Shown: in pieces, positions 16,078-24,552 of the stretch
How the letters are laid out: each line of letters begins with the position of its first letter
How positions within the stretch are numbered: the first letter of the stretch is position 1
Assembly (NCBI GenBank): GCA_938027655.1
Contig: CALJAP010000084.1
Span: 1-34,242, forward strand
Source: an uncultured bacterium
GTDB taxonomy: Bacteria; Armatimonadota; HRBIN16
Direction of reading: 5' to 3'
DNA length: 34,242 bases
Made by a program: the position numbers and the translations under genes
The notes under the pieces: model-generated
Database searches by the model: none
What the model saw: only the letters and a program-made list of their open reading frames with translations
Told to the model about the DNA's origin: nothing

Positions 16078-16896
16078 TCACACGCATCGGACGACCGCGT
16101 TTCCTGTGCCGATAATGCCCTGATAACTGAGCACCTGCACCTCACGGGCTTGCTGCGCGAAACCCGATAGCACCGCCAGGTGATGCATTCCGCCAACGGG
16201 CTGTGCCCGCGCCGAAAGCAAGGGGTCTATGTTCAGCAGGTCGCTCCATGCCCTGCTCTCCAGTACACGCAGAACCTGCTCGTCATGCTGTTGTCCCTCA
16301 GGCGACACGGCGGTAATTTCGCGGTGGTCTAGCCTGCCGGATAGCCCACCTACTGCCAGCAGTACAACGCGCTTGCCCCACGACGAGGCGGTTTCGGCGA
16401 GCACGCGCCCCCACCGATAGCTGTCGCGCAGAGAGAGCGGGCAGATGCTCAGAGGGACTACCTCCATTTCCGCGCTTAGCTGCAGAGCGTGTAGAGCAAC
16501 CACCGTGCTGGCGTCCAGCTCACAGCGGTCTGCTACCAGTTGAACCGGTAGGGAAGCGTCTGCCCCCCGTTCCACGAGAAGTTGCGCCAGCTGGGGAGAG
16601 CCGCAGTAGTGATAGGGCATCGTGCCAATAAAGTTTTCCTCTAAAAACCCGGTATACTCTGCGCACGCTCCCACACTGAAAACGTCGGGGGTTACCCAAC
16701 CCGCCGAAACCACCAGCAGTACCTGCGTAGCGTTCTCTTTCAGCTCCTCCGACACGCGGCGGAGCGCGCTATGCAAAGACAGAAAATTGGACGCCAGCTC
16801 CTCATCCAACAGTAACGATTGCGCCGGTATGACGTAACTACGTAGCGCCGACAGGCTGTCAGGCAAACGGTGTCTCATTGTGTGAATCGGATACAT
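16078..16896 (-). CDS. Class III extradiol dioxygenase/MEMO-like (LigB fold) protein
   Basis: 272 aa. The features recalled from the LigB/MEMO superfamily are RSYVIPAQSLL and a VLLVVSAGW strand at the start, then FIGTMPYHYCGSPQLAQLLVERG, LDASTVVALHALQLSAEMEVVPLSI in the centre, and VVLLAVGGLSGRLDHREI near residues 180-200. True ring-cleaving enzymes bind Fe(II) by two His and a Glu; here the early SxGHxP-type His is not obvious (VVSAGWVTPD instead), so the iron site may be incomplete and the enzyme activity is uncertain. No aromatic degradation genes are nearby. It follows dnaE by 42 bases on the same strand and shares the strong terminator at 16022-16053. The start at 16896 is supported by GAGGTG four bases upstream. 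Confidence 0.6.
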   Translation of the reverse strand: MYPIHTMRHRLPDSLSALRSYVIPAQSLLLDEELASNFLSLHSALRRVSEELKENATQVLLVVSAGWVTPDVFSVGACAEYTGFLEENFIGTMPYHYCGSPQLAQLLVERGADASLPVQLVADRCELDASTVVALHALQLSAEMEVVPLSICPLSLRDSYRWGRVLAETASSWGKRVVLLAVGGLSGRLDHREITAVSPEGQQHDEQVLRVLESRAWSDLLNIDPLLSARAQPVGGMHHLAVLSGFAQQAREVQVLSYQGIIGTGNAVVRCV

Positions 16897-16938
16897 TTTT
16901 CACCTCTTTCCTATACAGATACTGCGCTTGGTGCGCTC

Positions 16939-19900
16939 CTACTGCAACCACACACTGTCGCGTCCGACGATGCGCACCAGGTCCTGTTGTGTGTTATCGC
17001 TCACGTCTACGTTCAAGTGCGAGATGACGCGATACCGTTGTTTACCGGAGTCCACATGCAACACCAGCCTTGCTTCGCCGGGGTGCCTGGTAAGAATCTC
17101 ACGCAGCACCCGTAGCGCGGGACGGTGGGCAGGCGTCAGGCGAATATGCAGTGTGCGGGTGGTATGCTTACCGTTCCCGTTATTGCTACCGTTTCCGCTT
17201 GGCGTGCTGCCATTGGTCAGGGCGTGCGCCTTCTCACACACCAGTTCCACCTGCACCTGCGTTTCGCCGGATTCCGGGTCTTCGGTACGCAGGCGGTCGC
17301 GATGCTTCACTCTGCCTTCCAGCACCACCAGGCTGTCTTTGGTGAGCAGCGACTTATGTTCCTCGTACACGTTGGGAAATGCGGTGACGGAGACGGTTCC
17401 GGTAAGGTCTTCGATGACCACTGCAGCCATACGGTCTCCCCGTTTCGTGCGCAAGTAACGCACGCTGGTAATCACGCCGGCAACGCGTACCTGTGCGCCG
17501 TCCGACATTTCGCGCAGGTGGCTGCATGGCACGACGCCCAATTGCTTCATGCGCGTTTGCAATGAGCGCAGAGGATGGTCGGCGAGGTAAACGCCCAGCA
17601 GCTCTTTTTCGAAGGCGAGTATCTGTTCGCGCGAGAGCTCGGGCACGTTGGGTAAAGGAGGCTCCTCCACCTCCTGCATCTGACCGCCTGCGAATAGCGA
17701 CTCCTGCCCGATGCGCCGGTTGTGCACCGCTCGTTGTGCTGCCGCCCAGGTGTCTTCCAGCGCAGATAGCAGCTTATTACGATTCGGTACCAGCGAGTGA
17801 AACGCTCCTGCCTGGATCAGGGTTTCCACCGTGCTCTTGCCGAAGTTGCCCTGTTGCTCCAGTGTGCGCACGCAGAAATCGAACAGGCTGGTAAACGGTC
17901 GCTCAGCTCGGGCGCGCAGAATCACCTCCACTGCCGCCTTTCCCACGTTTTTGATAGCACCCAGCCCGAAGCGGATAGCCTGCCCTTCCACCGTAAAGTC
18001 TATGTCGCTGCGGTTGATGTCCGGAGGCAGTATCTGGATGTTGCGCCGACGACACTCCTCGACATACTGCACCACTTTGTCCTGGTTATCGAAGTGTGCT
18101 GCCATCAACGCAGCGAAATACTCTACCGGGTAGTTCGCCTTCAGGTAGGCGGTTTGGTAGGCGACCATTGCATAGCAGACGGCATGCGCTTTGTTAAAAG
18201 CGTAACCGGCAAACGGCTCTATCAGTTCGAACAGCTCTTCTGCCTGTTTGACAGGGATGCCACCGCGCACCGCGCCCTCGATGAACTTGGACCGCATCTT
18301 CTCCATGTCCTCGGCTTTTTTCTTGCCCATAGCGCGGCGCAAGATATCTGCCTGCCCCAGCGTAAAGCCCGCCAGCGCACGCACAATCTGTAGCACCTGG
18401 TCCTGGTAGACAATGACGCCGTAGGTCTCCTTGAGGATAGGTTCCAGAGAAGGATGCGGGTACTCGATGGGCTGTAACCCCAGTTTGCACCGGATATACT
18501 GGGGAATATGGTCCATCGGTCCCGGACGGTAGAGAGCGACCATCGCCGCCAGTTCTCTCACGTCGCCCGGTTTCAGCTCCGCGATGTTGCGCCGCATCCC
18601 CTGCGACTCCAACTGGAAGACGCCGGTGGTATCGCCCTGCCCCAACATCTCGTAGGTTTTGCGGTCGTCCAGCGGGATGCTATGCAGGTCGATGCGCTCG
18701 CCCCGCGTTTTCTCGATGTTCTGTAGAGTCTTGGCGAGGATGGTCAGGTTGGTCAACCCAAGGAAGTCCATCTTCAGCAAGCCGATCTTTTCCAGTGAGC
18801 CCATGTCATACTGGGTGACGGGCGGACCGTCCCCGACACGTGCCAGAGGAACGTGCTCCGAGAGCGGGTCTCGACTGATGACCACCCCTGCGGCGTGCGT
18901 GCTCATGTGTCGGGCGATGCCTTCCAGACGCCTAGCGATTTCAATCAACTCTTGCAGGCGGTGGTCGTTCTCAATCATCGCCTGCAGTTCTGGGTTGTTC
19001 TTCAGCGCGCTGTCGATAGTCACCTTGGGACCGACCGGAATGAGGCGGGCAATCTGGTCTACAGTTTGCGCGGGGATACCCAGCGCCTTCCCCACATCGC
19101 GCACCGCCTGTTTGGCGCCCAGCGTCCCGAACGTGCCGATTTGCGCCACTCTGTCCTCGCCGTACTTCTCGGTAACGTAGCGGATGACCTCATCGCGGCG
19201 GGTGTCCTCGAAGTCCATGTCGATATCGGGCATCTGCACGCGCTCGGGGTTCAGGAACCGCTCGAACGTCAGCCCGTAGTAGAGCGGGTCGATATCGGTA
19301 ATACCGACGCAGTAGGAGACCAGGCTCCCCGCCGCCGAGCCGCGTACGCCGAAGAAAATCCCCCTGTCGCGAGCGAACTGGGCAAAATCGCGCACGATGA
19401 GGAAGTAGGGGGCGAAGCCTGTCTTGTCAATGACGTCCAGCTCGTACGCCAGCCTTTGCTCCACCTCCGGGGTAACGGGGCGGTACTTCTGCTTCATTCC
19501 CTCGCGGGCGAGGTGTGTTAGGTAGCTGATCGCTGTGTGTTCTGGGGGAAGGTCTGGCTCAGGAAGGTGTACCCGTCCGAACTCCAGACGCAGCTCCACC
19601 ATCTCCGCGATGCGCAGGGTGTTTTCCAGTGCCTCTGGGTGGTCAGGAAACAGCCTCGCCATCTCCTCGGGGGCTTTCAGGTAGAACTCACTCGAGCCAT
19701 AGCGCAGGCGGTCTTCGTCGTGTATCGTTTTGCCTGTCTGCACGCACAACAACACATCGTGTGCATGGGCGTCGTCGGCGTTTAAGTAGTGCACGTCGTT
19801 GGTGCATATCAGCGGCACGCCCAAGTCGCGCGATAGTTTGATGAGACCTTCTCGTATCGCCTTTTGTTCGCTCAGCCCATGGTCTTGCAGTTCAATGAAG

Positions 19901-20418
19901 TAGTTCTCCTTGCCGAAGAGGTCGCGATAGAAACCGGCGATACGCAGCGCTTTGTCATAGTCACGATTAATCAGCGCAACGCACACTTCGCTGCTCAAAC
20001 ACCCACTGGTGGCTATCAGCCCCTCGCTATATTGCTGCAGCACCTCATGGTCTACACGCGGTTTGTAGTAGAATCCCTCCAGCGAGGCGATGGTGCTGAG
20101 GCGGATGAGGTTTTTGTAACCGGCAAGGTTCTTCGCCAGCAGAAGCAGATGGAAGGGGGAAGAGTCTTTGCGCGGGTCGCGGTCGGTGCGCTTTCGCGGG
20201 GCAACGTACACTTCGCACCCGATAATAGGCTTGATACCAGCTTGCAAACACGCTTCGTAAAACTCGATAGCGCCGCTCATCACACCGTGGTCGGTAATTG
20301 CGAGGGCAGGCATCCCCAGGCTGGCTACTTTTTGCACAAGTGCTTCTATACGATTGGCGCCGTCCAGCAAGCTGTATTCCGTGTGCGTATGCAAATGCAC
20401 GAATTGCGGTTGTGACAT
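16939..20418 (-). CDS. dnaE: DNA polymerase III alpha subunit
   Basis: 1159 aa, the usual DnaE length. It copies DNA in the replisome. The N-terminal PHP domain begins FVHLHTHTEYSLLDGANR and continues ALAITDHGVMSGAIEFY; several PHP metal residues look intact. The polymerase site carries PDIDMDFED at about residues 397-405, the Asp triad typical of C-family polymerases, and HAAGVVIS, GVFQLES and LGQADILRRAMGKKKAEDMEKM follow. Around residue 970 is the OB fold (VRVAGVITSVRYLRTKRGDRMAAV), then the tau-binding C-terminal part. The start at 20418 has only a weak GGGGGT upstream. A probable promoter lies at 20562-20590 with a palindrome in the leader. Confidence 0.97.
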   Translation of the reverse strand: MSQPQFVHLHTHTEYSLLDGANRIEALVQKVASLGMPALAITDHGVMSGAIEFYEACLQAGIKPIIGCEVYVAPRKRTDRDPRKDSSPFHLLLLAKNLAGYKNLIRLSTIASLEGFYYKPRVDHEVLQQYSEGLIATSGCLSSEVCVALINRDYDKALRIAGFYRDLFGKENYFIELQDHGLSEQKAIREGLIKLSRDLGVPLICTNDVHYLNADDAHAHDVLLCVQTGKTIHDEDRLRYGSSEFYLKAPEEMARLFPDHPEALENTLRIAEMVELRLEFGRVHLPEPDLPPEHTAISYLTHLAREGMKQKYRPVTPEVEQRLAYELDVIDKTGFAPYFLIVRDFAQFARDRGIFFGVRGSAAGSLVSYCVGITDIDPLYYGLTFERFLNPERVQMPDIDMDFEDTRRDEVIRYVTEKYGEDRVAQIGTFGTLGAKQAVRDVGKALGIPAQTVDQIARLIPVGPKVTIDSALKNNPELQAMIENDHRLQELIEIARRLEGIARHMSTHAAGVVISRDPLSEHVPLARVGDGPPVTQYDMGSLEKIGLLKMDFLGLTNLTILAKTLQNIEKTRGERIDLHSIPLDDRKTYEMLGQGDTTGVFQLESQGMRRNIAELKPGDVRELAAMVALYRPGPMDHIPQYIRCKLGLQPIEYPHPSLEPILKETYGVIVYQDQVLQIVRALAGFTLGQADILRRAMGKKKAEDMEKMRSKFIEGAVRGGIPVKQAEELFELIEPFAGYAFNKAHAVCYAMVAYQTAYLKANYPVEYFAALMAAHFDNQDKVVQYVEECRRRNIQILPPDINRSDIDFTVEGQAIRFGLGAIKNVGKAAVEVILRARAERPFTSLFDFCVRTLEQQGNFGKSTVETLIQAGAFHSLVPNRNKLLSALEDTWAAAQRAVHNRRIGQESLFAGGQMQEVEEPPLPNVPELSREQILAFEKELLGVYLADHPLRSLQTRMKQLGVVPCSHLREMSDGAQVRVAGVITSVRYLRTKRGDRMAAVVIEDLTGTVSVTAFPNVYEEHKSLLTKDSLVVLEGRVKHRDRLRTEDPESGETQVQVELVCEKAHALTNGSTPSGNGSNNGNGKHTTRTLHIRLTPAHRPALRVLREILTRHPGEARLVLHVDSGKQRYRVISHLNVDVSDNTQQDLVRIVGRDSVWLQ

Positions 20419-20525
20419 CGCTTTTTGACCCCCGGCTCCCGTTCCTGCGAGGCTCAGCCCGGTGGGCTGGGAAAAGGTAGATAAAAGTCAGCACAAACAA
20501 CATGTAGTAAATTGTATCGCTACTC

Positions 20526-20541
20526 ACACAATATATTGTGT
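20526..20541. promoter_or_regulatory. 16-bp perfect palindrome in the dnaE leader
   Basis: ACACAATATATTGTGT equals its own reverse complement. It lies about 108 bases before the dnaE start, roughly +14 to +29 from the predicted transcription start, a position suited to repressor binding. Confidence 0.5.
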
Positions 20542-20561
20542 TCTGTACGTTACGCGCTGAT

Positions 20562-20590
20562 ATTCTACAAGATTTGGGATACGGTTGTAA
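20562..20590 (-). promoter_or_regulatory. Probable promoter of dnaE
   Basis: Minus strand: -35 TTACAA (20585-20590), a 17-base spacer, -10 TAGAAT (20562-20567). The predicted start near 20555 gives a leader of about 137 bases. Confidence 0.5.
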
Positions 20591-20711
20591 AGGGGTTTTC
20601 GAGGAACTTTGAAAAAAATTTTCTTTATCTGCTCTACCCTCATGAAGAGCCGGCACGGGGGAGAGAACACCCTTCACAATATTGCTTCTTGCCCTGCGAG
20701 ATTCCTGCCTT

Positions 20712-21272
20712 TTATCGGCGCATCCATTGCTGAATCCACCACAGGGCGATCAAATCGTACAGGGCGTGGGCGAGGCAACATCCCCACAGGTTGCCGGTCA
20801 CGAGGTATAATCCCCCCAGTAGCAGCCCAAAAGGCATGTAAAACGCCATCATCTTGATGCCGTCGCTATCCCATCGTAGCACGTGCACCACCGCAAACAA
20901 CAGTGAGGACAGCCAGACGCCCGATAGCGGCTGGATGACGCCTCGAAACAGCGCTTCCTCGCCAAAGCCCGCTACCACCGAAAGCAGTATCATCTCGCGA
21001 GGGCGTATCTCGGCGAACAATGGGGAGACCTGAAGCATCCAGCGTTTCAGAAACGCCCACGCTGCCCAGCGTTCCGACGCCGCGGAGCCTGCTACCGCCA
21101 TTCCCAGCATGAGCATAGCCAGAAGCACCCCCAGCGCGGTGTCTTGCCACGTGGGATACATCACCTTCTGCCATGTTGTGCGCTGAAGGTATATCCGTGC
21201 GGTGAGTAGACCAAACCCCGCTACCGCCAGCGCGCTCTCCAGCCAGAACAGCGTAGATACCAGACGACGCAT
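20712..21272 (-). CDS. CPBP-family intramembrane metalloprotease (CAAX protease-like)
   Basis: 186 aa, mostly hydrophobic, with about five membrane spans. The CPBP (Abi/Rce1-like) motifs are present: GFGEEALFRGVIQ (EExxxR), FAVVHVL (first His), and HALYDLIALWW (second His region). Members are integral-membrane glutamate/metal-dependent proteases; substrates of most bacterial ones are unknown, and some give immunity to bacteriocins. The ATG at 21272 is seven bases after AAAGGAG, while the GTG at 21278 would leave only one base, so 21272 is the start. The gene is divergent from the TPR gene at 21432, and both have clear promoters in the short shared interval. Confidence 0.87.
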   Translation of the reverse strand: MRRLVSTLFWLESALAVAGFGLLTARIYLQRTTWQKVMYPTWQDTALGVLLAMLMLGMAVAGSAASERWAAWAFLKRWMLQVSPLFAEIRPREMILLSVVAGFGEEALFRGVIQPLSGVWLSSLLFAVVHVLRWDSDGIKMMAFYMPFGLLLGGLYLVTGNLWGCCLAHALYDLIALWWIQQWMRR

Positions 21273-21298
21273 CGACACGCTCCTTTATCAGCACACGC

Positions 21299-21328
21299 AG
21301 TATAGCCCAAAGGCGTCTCGCAGGTCAA
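21299..21328 (-). promoter_or_regulatory. Promoter of the minus-strand CPBP protease gene
   Basis: Minus strand: -35 TTGACC (21323-21328), an 18-base spacer, -10 TATACT (21299-21304). The predicted start near 21292 gives a leader of about 20 bases. Confidence 0.68.
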
Positions 21329-21334
21329 ATCACG

Positions 21335-21364
21335 TTGATTTTTGCCCCCGATTCCCCGTATACT
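21335..21364 (+). promoter_or_regulatory. Promoter of the TPR-yggT-divIVA operon
   Basis: -35 TTGATT (21335-21340), an 18-base spacer, -10 TATACT (21359-21364). The -35 lies only 7 bases from that of the divergent promoter, so a protein bound here could affect both. Confidence 0.66.
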
Positions 21365-21431
21365 ACTACAGGACAGTGCGGTTGCCGACAATAGAAGTAA
21401 ACGCCTGAGAAAGGGAAAGGACGTATCCACA

Positions 21432-22049
21432 ATGAGATGGCTCTGGATGACCGGTCTGGTATGTGCGCTATTCGCATCGGTGCAAGCGCAGCCGCAGCCT
21501 CTACCGGCGGAGGTGCAGAAGCGTATAGACGCTATCTTCGATGGGGTGGTGGACCGGTGGATTGTGCAGATGGACCGCTGGTGGCATGATGGTCAGCATG
21601 AACACCTGATTAACATGACCTATTTTGCCATCGTGCTCGACCCGCACAACATCTCTCTGTATGAGAACGCGGGATGGCTGCTGTGGAGCTCCGACCGCGA
21701 TGATGAAGCGGTGGCACTATACCAGCGTGGTCTGCGTAACAACCCCGACGCCTATGACATGTACTACGAGCTGGGACAATACTACTATATTCGCAAGAGA
21801 GACTACGCCAAAGCCAGGGAGTATCTGGAACAGGCGATAAAGTTCCCCTGCGAGTGGTTCGTGTGGAACACATTGGGACACGTATACGCCCGGCTTGGCG
21901 AGCGGGAGAAGGCAGTAGAAACGTGGCAGGAGCTGCTACGTCGTTTCCCGATGATGCCGATGAACCAGATGGAAGCCGTGCGTAAAAACATCCGTGATAC
22001 CATGACTCGTGATACAACGCCTGCTGTCGGGGAGAACAAGCAGCAATGA
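21432..22049 (+). CDS. Secreted TPR-repeat protein
   Basis: 205 aa. The N-terminus MRWLWMTGLVCALFASVQA is a signal peptide with likely cleavage after AQA, so the protein should be periplasmic or outer-surface. After a helical segment come three or more tetratricopeptide units: NMTYFAIVLDPHNISLYENAGWLLWS, EAVALYQRGLRNNPDAYDMYYELGQYYY, AKAREYLEQAIKF, and GHVYARLGEREKAVETWQELLRRFP. TPR arrays bind protein partners; no partner is known here. The start at 21432 was chosen because it begins the signal peptide and follows AAAGGA; the upstream in-frame extension overlaps the promoter. The stop overlaps the yggT start (ATGA). Confidence 0.85.
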   Translation: MRWLWMTGLVCALFASVQAQPQPLPAEVQKRIDAIFDGVVDRWIVQMDRWWHDGQHEHLINMTYFAIVLDPHNISLYENAGWLLWSSDRDDEAVALYQRGLRNNPDAYDMYYELGQYYYIRKRDYAKAREYLEQAIKFPCEWFVWNTLGHVYARLGEREKAVETWQELLRRFPMMPMNQMEAVRKNIRDTMTRDTTPAVGENKQQ

Positions 22050-22306
22050 TCGGTATTCTGGACCTGCTCCTGCAGTTGTTGACGTGGGCGATACTGGCGG
22101 ACGTGATACTGTCGTGGCTGATGTACGCCAACGTGGTGAAATGGAGCCCCTCGCACCCGGTACCGCGTACGTTGAACCAGATCACCTCACCGATTCTGGA
22201 ACCGATTCGCAAGATGATGCCTCCGTGGCGATATGGGCTGGACTTCAGCCCGTTCGTCGCGCTGGTTGTCATCCAGATTGTACGTCAGGTATTGTGGCGG
22301 TTGTAG
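22046..22306 (+). CDS. YggT-family small membrane protein
   Basis: 86 aa with two membrane helices (about 3-25 and 63-83) and the family core VILSWLMYANVVKWSPSHPVPRTLNQITSPILEPIRKMMPP between them, including the typical NxIT.PIL.PIR pattern. YggT/YlmG proteins are linked to cell division, nucleoid or membrane organisation and osmotic tolerance. Being directly before divIVA matches the order seen beside ftsZ in Gram-positive ylm clusters. It starts inside the stop codon of the TPR gene and ends two bases before divIVA. Confidence 0.9.
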   Translation: MIGILDLLLQLLTWAILADVILSWLMYANVVKWSPSHPVPRTLNQITSPILEPIRKMMPPWRYGLDFSPFVALVVIQIVRQVLWRL

Positions 22307-22308
22307 CG

Positions 22309-22839
22309 ATGAGTACACCGGTAAGGCTAACACCGATAGACATCACCAACAAGCGTTTTCGGCGCGCGTTACGCGGCTACCGTATCAGCGAGGTGGACGA
22401 GTTCCTTGCAGAGATTGGGGCAGATTACGAGGCGGTGGTGGTAGAAAACGCTCGCCTGAAGGAGCAGGCTGCGCAGATGCAGCAGGAGCTGGAGCGCTAC
22501 CGCGCTATCGAAGAGGCGATGAAAGAGGCGCTGGTACTGGCACAGCGCACCGCCGACGAACTGCGTGCCAGCGCGCACCGCGAGGCAGAGGTCATCCGCG
22601 CTCAAGCCGAACTACAAGCGCGCCAGCAGTTTGAGCAACACCGCAAGGCGATTGAAGACCTGCGGGCGGCACGCCAGCGATTCGCCATTGAGTTGCGTTC
22701 GGCTCTTCATGGTATGCTGGAGTTCGTGGAGCGGTACCTGTCCATTTCGCCTCCCGAAGCGACGGTGGAGTTCGAACGCGCGGAAGGTGATACGGAACAT
22801 CCCGAGCCGGAGAGTTCGCATGTGGAACAACCCACCTGA
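22309..22839 (+). CDS. divIVA: DivIVA-domain protein, cell pole/division organiser
   Basis: 176 aa. Residues 5-40 carry the DivIVA N-terminal signature: LTPIDITNKRFRRALRGYRISEVDEFLAEIGADYE, which binds curved membrane as a dimer. Residues about 40-135 form a coiled coil (ENARLKEQAAQMQQELERYR, AQAELQARQQFEQHRKAIEDL). The acidic tail is probably disordered. DivIVA proteins scaffold division-site selection, polar growth or chromosome attachment; which role applies here is unknown. The ATG at 22309 comes two bases after yggT; the longer upstream frame is out of family and rejected. It overlaps the next gene by 20 bases. Confidence 0.92.
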   Translation: MSTPVRLTPIDITNKRFRRALRGYRISEVDEFLAEIGADYEAVVVENARLKEQAAQMQQELERYRAIEEAMKEALVLAQRTADELRASAHREAEVIRAQAELQARQQFEQHRKAIEDLRAARQRFAIELRSALHGMLEFVERYLSISPPEATVEFERAEGDTEHPEPESSHVEQPT

Positions 22840-24262
22840 TGTCGAAGAGCGCTCGCAGGGGGATGGATTTGCGTTTTGGGTGGCGTTGCTGCTGTTTGGG
22901 CTTATCGTGCTGTCGAACCTGCTGATGCTGCGCCCCCGCTTGACCGACCGCTTCGACATGTGGAGCACCCGGGTGATGCAAGCCGAGTTCGCCGCCCGGA
23001 TGTTGTATGGGGAGGTATTGCCCTTCAGGGCGATGCAGGGGACAGATTGGGACGAACCGCTGAAACTGCTGACCGCAAAAGATGCACCGCTTGGCGCGCT
23101 GGTGCGGGCGATTGTTCTCCTAGAGGACCAGGCGAGTGTCACCGGGCGAAAGAGCACGCAGCAACGAATAGACCAGCTGCTGCGACGGATGCCCCATGCC
23201 CCTACGCGCTTTTCTCCGCAGCAAAAGCAAGCCATCCTGCGCTGGTGTCGGTCGGTATACGGTGAGCGCCGCCGTCCGTCTCCAGTAGAGAAGGAGCAGT
23301 TCCGTCGCGCGATTGAGGAGGCAAACCTCGGCTGGATACGTTTGCTCGCTCTGAAGCATCTGGAGTTTCTGGCAGGGGATACAGAAGCCGCCCGCAGGTG
23401 GGACGTGCAGGCGCGTCAGCAGGCGGACCGCTTACAGTGGGGCATCGTCGCCGTGTTTGCGGCGGTGGCAACGCTGATGTTGGGTGGGGTAGCCGCATGG
23501 CTGGCGTACGCCGTGTGGAAAAGCGCCTTACGCTCTGCCCGTCCGGTCGTACCTGTGCTGCCGCCTCGCTACGCCGACACGGTGATGTGGGGTCTGGTGG
23601 CTTATTTTGCTGCAACGTATCTTGGCGGGTGGATTGCCGGGTTGTTTGCCCGTATGTTACCGCCATCTACGCCGCTACTGGTGGTGCTGGTGTTGCTGGT
23701 GCAGGTGACAACAGGTGGGTTGGCTTTATGGGTGCTACATCTGCAGATGAGACGGAGTGGAGCCAGCTGGCGCGACCTCGGCTGGACATGGAGACCTCTG
23801 TCGGAGCATCTTGCCTGGGGGACGGCTGCTTATGTGGCGATGGTGCCGGTATTGCTGATTACGGTGGTGGTTGTGCAGGTGCTGTTGCCGTCAATGCCCA
23901 GTCCGGCTCACCCTATCGCTGGTGTGGCATCGTCGGAGAATCCCCCTTGGGTGACGGTGTTGCTGTTTCTGGTGGCGGCGGTGTTCGCGCCGTTGTTCGA
24001 AGAAGTCTTCTTTCGAGGGGTGCTGTTGAATGCGCTGTGGGCGCGTACCGGTAACCGGTGGGCAGGCATTGTTGTTTCTGCTCTGGTCTTTTCAGTGCTG
24101 CATCCGCAGCTTTACCTCGGCTGGATAGCGGTGTTCGTGATAGGCTTGATGCTGGGCGGGTTGTTCGTGGAGCGCCGCAGCCTGTTGCCCTGTATCTGGA
24201 TGCACGCGCTGAACAACACCGTCGCGCTGGTCGCGGCGCAGCTGCTGAGGATAGGGGGATGA
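22820..24262 (+). CDS. Large CPBP-family intramembrane protease with N-terminal extension
   Basis: 480 aa. A first membrane helix (about 20-39) is followed by a soluble helical segment of roughly 150 residues (QGTDWDEPLKLLTAKDAPLG onward to the ARRWDVQARQQADR region) that I do not recognise. Further membrane helices follow from about 210. The protease domain is at the end: LFEEVFFRGVLLNALW (EExxxR), FSVLHPQLYLGW, and MHALNNTVALVAAQ, the expected catalytic and metal motifs. The start at 22820 follows GGAGAG and lies inside the end of divIVA. It shares the operon with yggT, divIVA and DUF167. It is a second CPBP gene within 4 kb of the one at 20712, but the two differ greatly in length and are probably not recent copies. 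Confidence 0.85.
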   Translation: MWNNPPDVEERSQGDGFAFWVALLLFGLIVLSNLLMLRPRLTDRFDMWSTRVMQAEFAARMLYGEVLPFRAMQGTDWDEPLKLLTAKDAPLGALVRAIVLLEDQASVTGRKSTQQRIDQLLRRMPHAPTRFSPQQKQAILRWCRSVYGERRRPSPVEKEQFRRAIEEANLGWIRLLALKHLEFLAGDTEAARRWDVQARQQADRLQWGIVAVFAAVATLMLGGVAAWLAYAVWKSALRSARPVVPVLPPRYADTVMWGLVAYFAATYLGGWIAGLFARMLPPSTPLLVVLVLLVQVTTGGLALWVLHLQMRRSGASWRDLGWTWRPLSEHLAWGTAAYVAMVPVLLITVVVVQVLLPSMPSPAHPIAGVASSENPPWVTVLLFLVAAVFAPLFEEVFFRGVLLNALWARTGNRWAGIVVSALVFSVLHPQLYLGWIAVFVIGLMLGGLFVERRSLLPCIWMHALNNTVALVAAQLLRIGG

Positions 24263-24525
24263 GCGAATGGTTGTTGAAGGTGCGGGTAACCCCCCGCGCA
24301 TCACGCAACGAGGTGGAAAGTTGGGATGGCGACACCCTGCGCGTGCGGGTGACCGCACCTCCCACAGAGGGGCAGGCAAACGAAGCCTGCCGTGAGCTGC
24401 TGGCAAAAGCGCTGGACATCCCCAAGAGCAAAGTGGTGCTGGTGCAGGGCGCACGTAGCCGCGAGAAAGTGTTCCGCATCGAGCAGGGCGAGCCGGGCTT
24501 GATAGATAGACTGGCAAAACGGTAG
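24259..24525 (+). CDS. DUF167/YggU family protein (UPF0235)
   Basis: 88 aa. It matches the family along its full length: LLKVRVTPRASRNEVE, LRVRVTAPPTEGQANEACRELLAKALDI and SKVVLVQGARSREKVFRIE. The function is unknown; in many genomes it sits beside yggT and related division genes, as here. The start codon overlaps the stop of the CPBP protease (ATGA, 24259-24262) and GGGGG lies just upstream. It is the last gene of the operon; the trp promoter begins at its 3' end. Confidence 0.92.
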   Translation: MSEWLLKVRVTPRASRNEVESWDGDTLRVRVTAPPTEGQANEACRELLAKALDIPKSKVVLVQGARSREKVFRIEQGEPGLIDRLAKR

Positions 24526-24552
24526 ACGCCCCTTGCTCAAATCTGCTATAAT
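24523..24552 (+). promoter_or_regulatory. Promoter of the trp gene cluster
   Basis: -10 TATAAT (24547-24552), perfect and preceded by TGC (extended -10). The -35 is TAGACG (24523-24528), 18 bases upstream, overlapping the stop codon of the DUF167 gene. The predicted start near 24559 leaves a leader of only about 34 bases, too short for a leader peptide, T-box or TRAP-type attenuator. Confidence 0.72.

Larger units (their letters stand above)
20419..20711. other. Gene-free interval (293 bases) upstream of dnaE
   Basis: It holds the dnaE leader, a possible small hairpin near the coding start (CAGCCC/GGGCTG around 20456-20470), a 16-bp palindrome, a probable promoter and an A/T-rich tract near 20611-20627. 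No conserved protein or RNA gene was recognised on either strand. No GC-rich terminator is visible for the minus-strand protease that ends at 20712. Confidence 0.6.

Noticed and set aside
15627-16196. Minus-strand open frame of 189 aa across the end of the HEPN-like gene
   Set aside because: It crosses the strong terminator at 16022-16053 and the end of the dioxygenase-like gene in another frame; no recognisable domain.
20512-20733. Plus-strand small open frame (73 aa) in the dnaE upstream interval
   Set aside because: No ribosome site, no family pattern, and it overlaps the end of the protease gene and the dnaE promoter.
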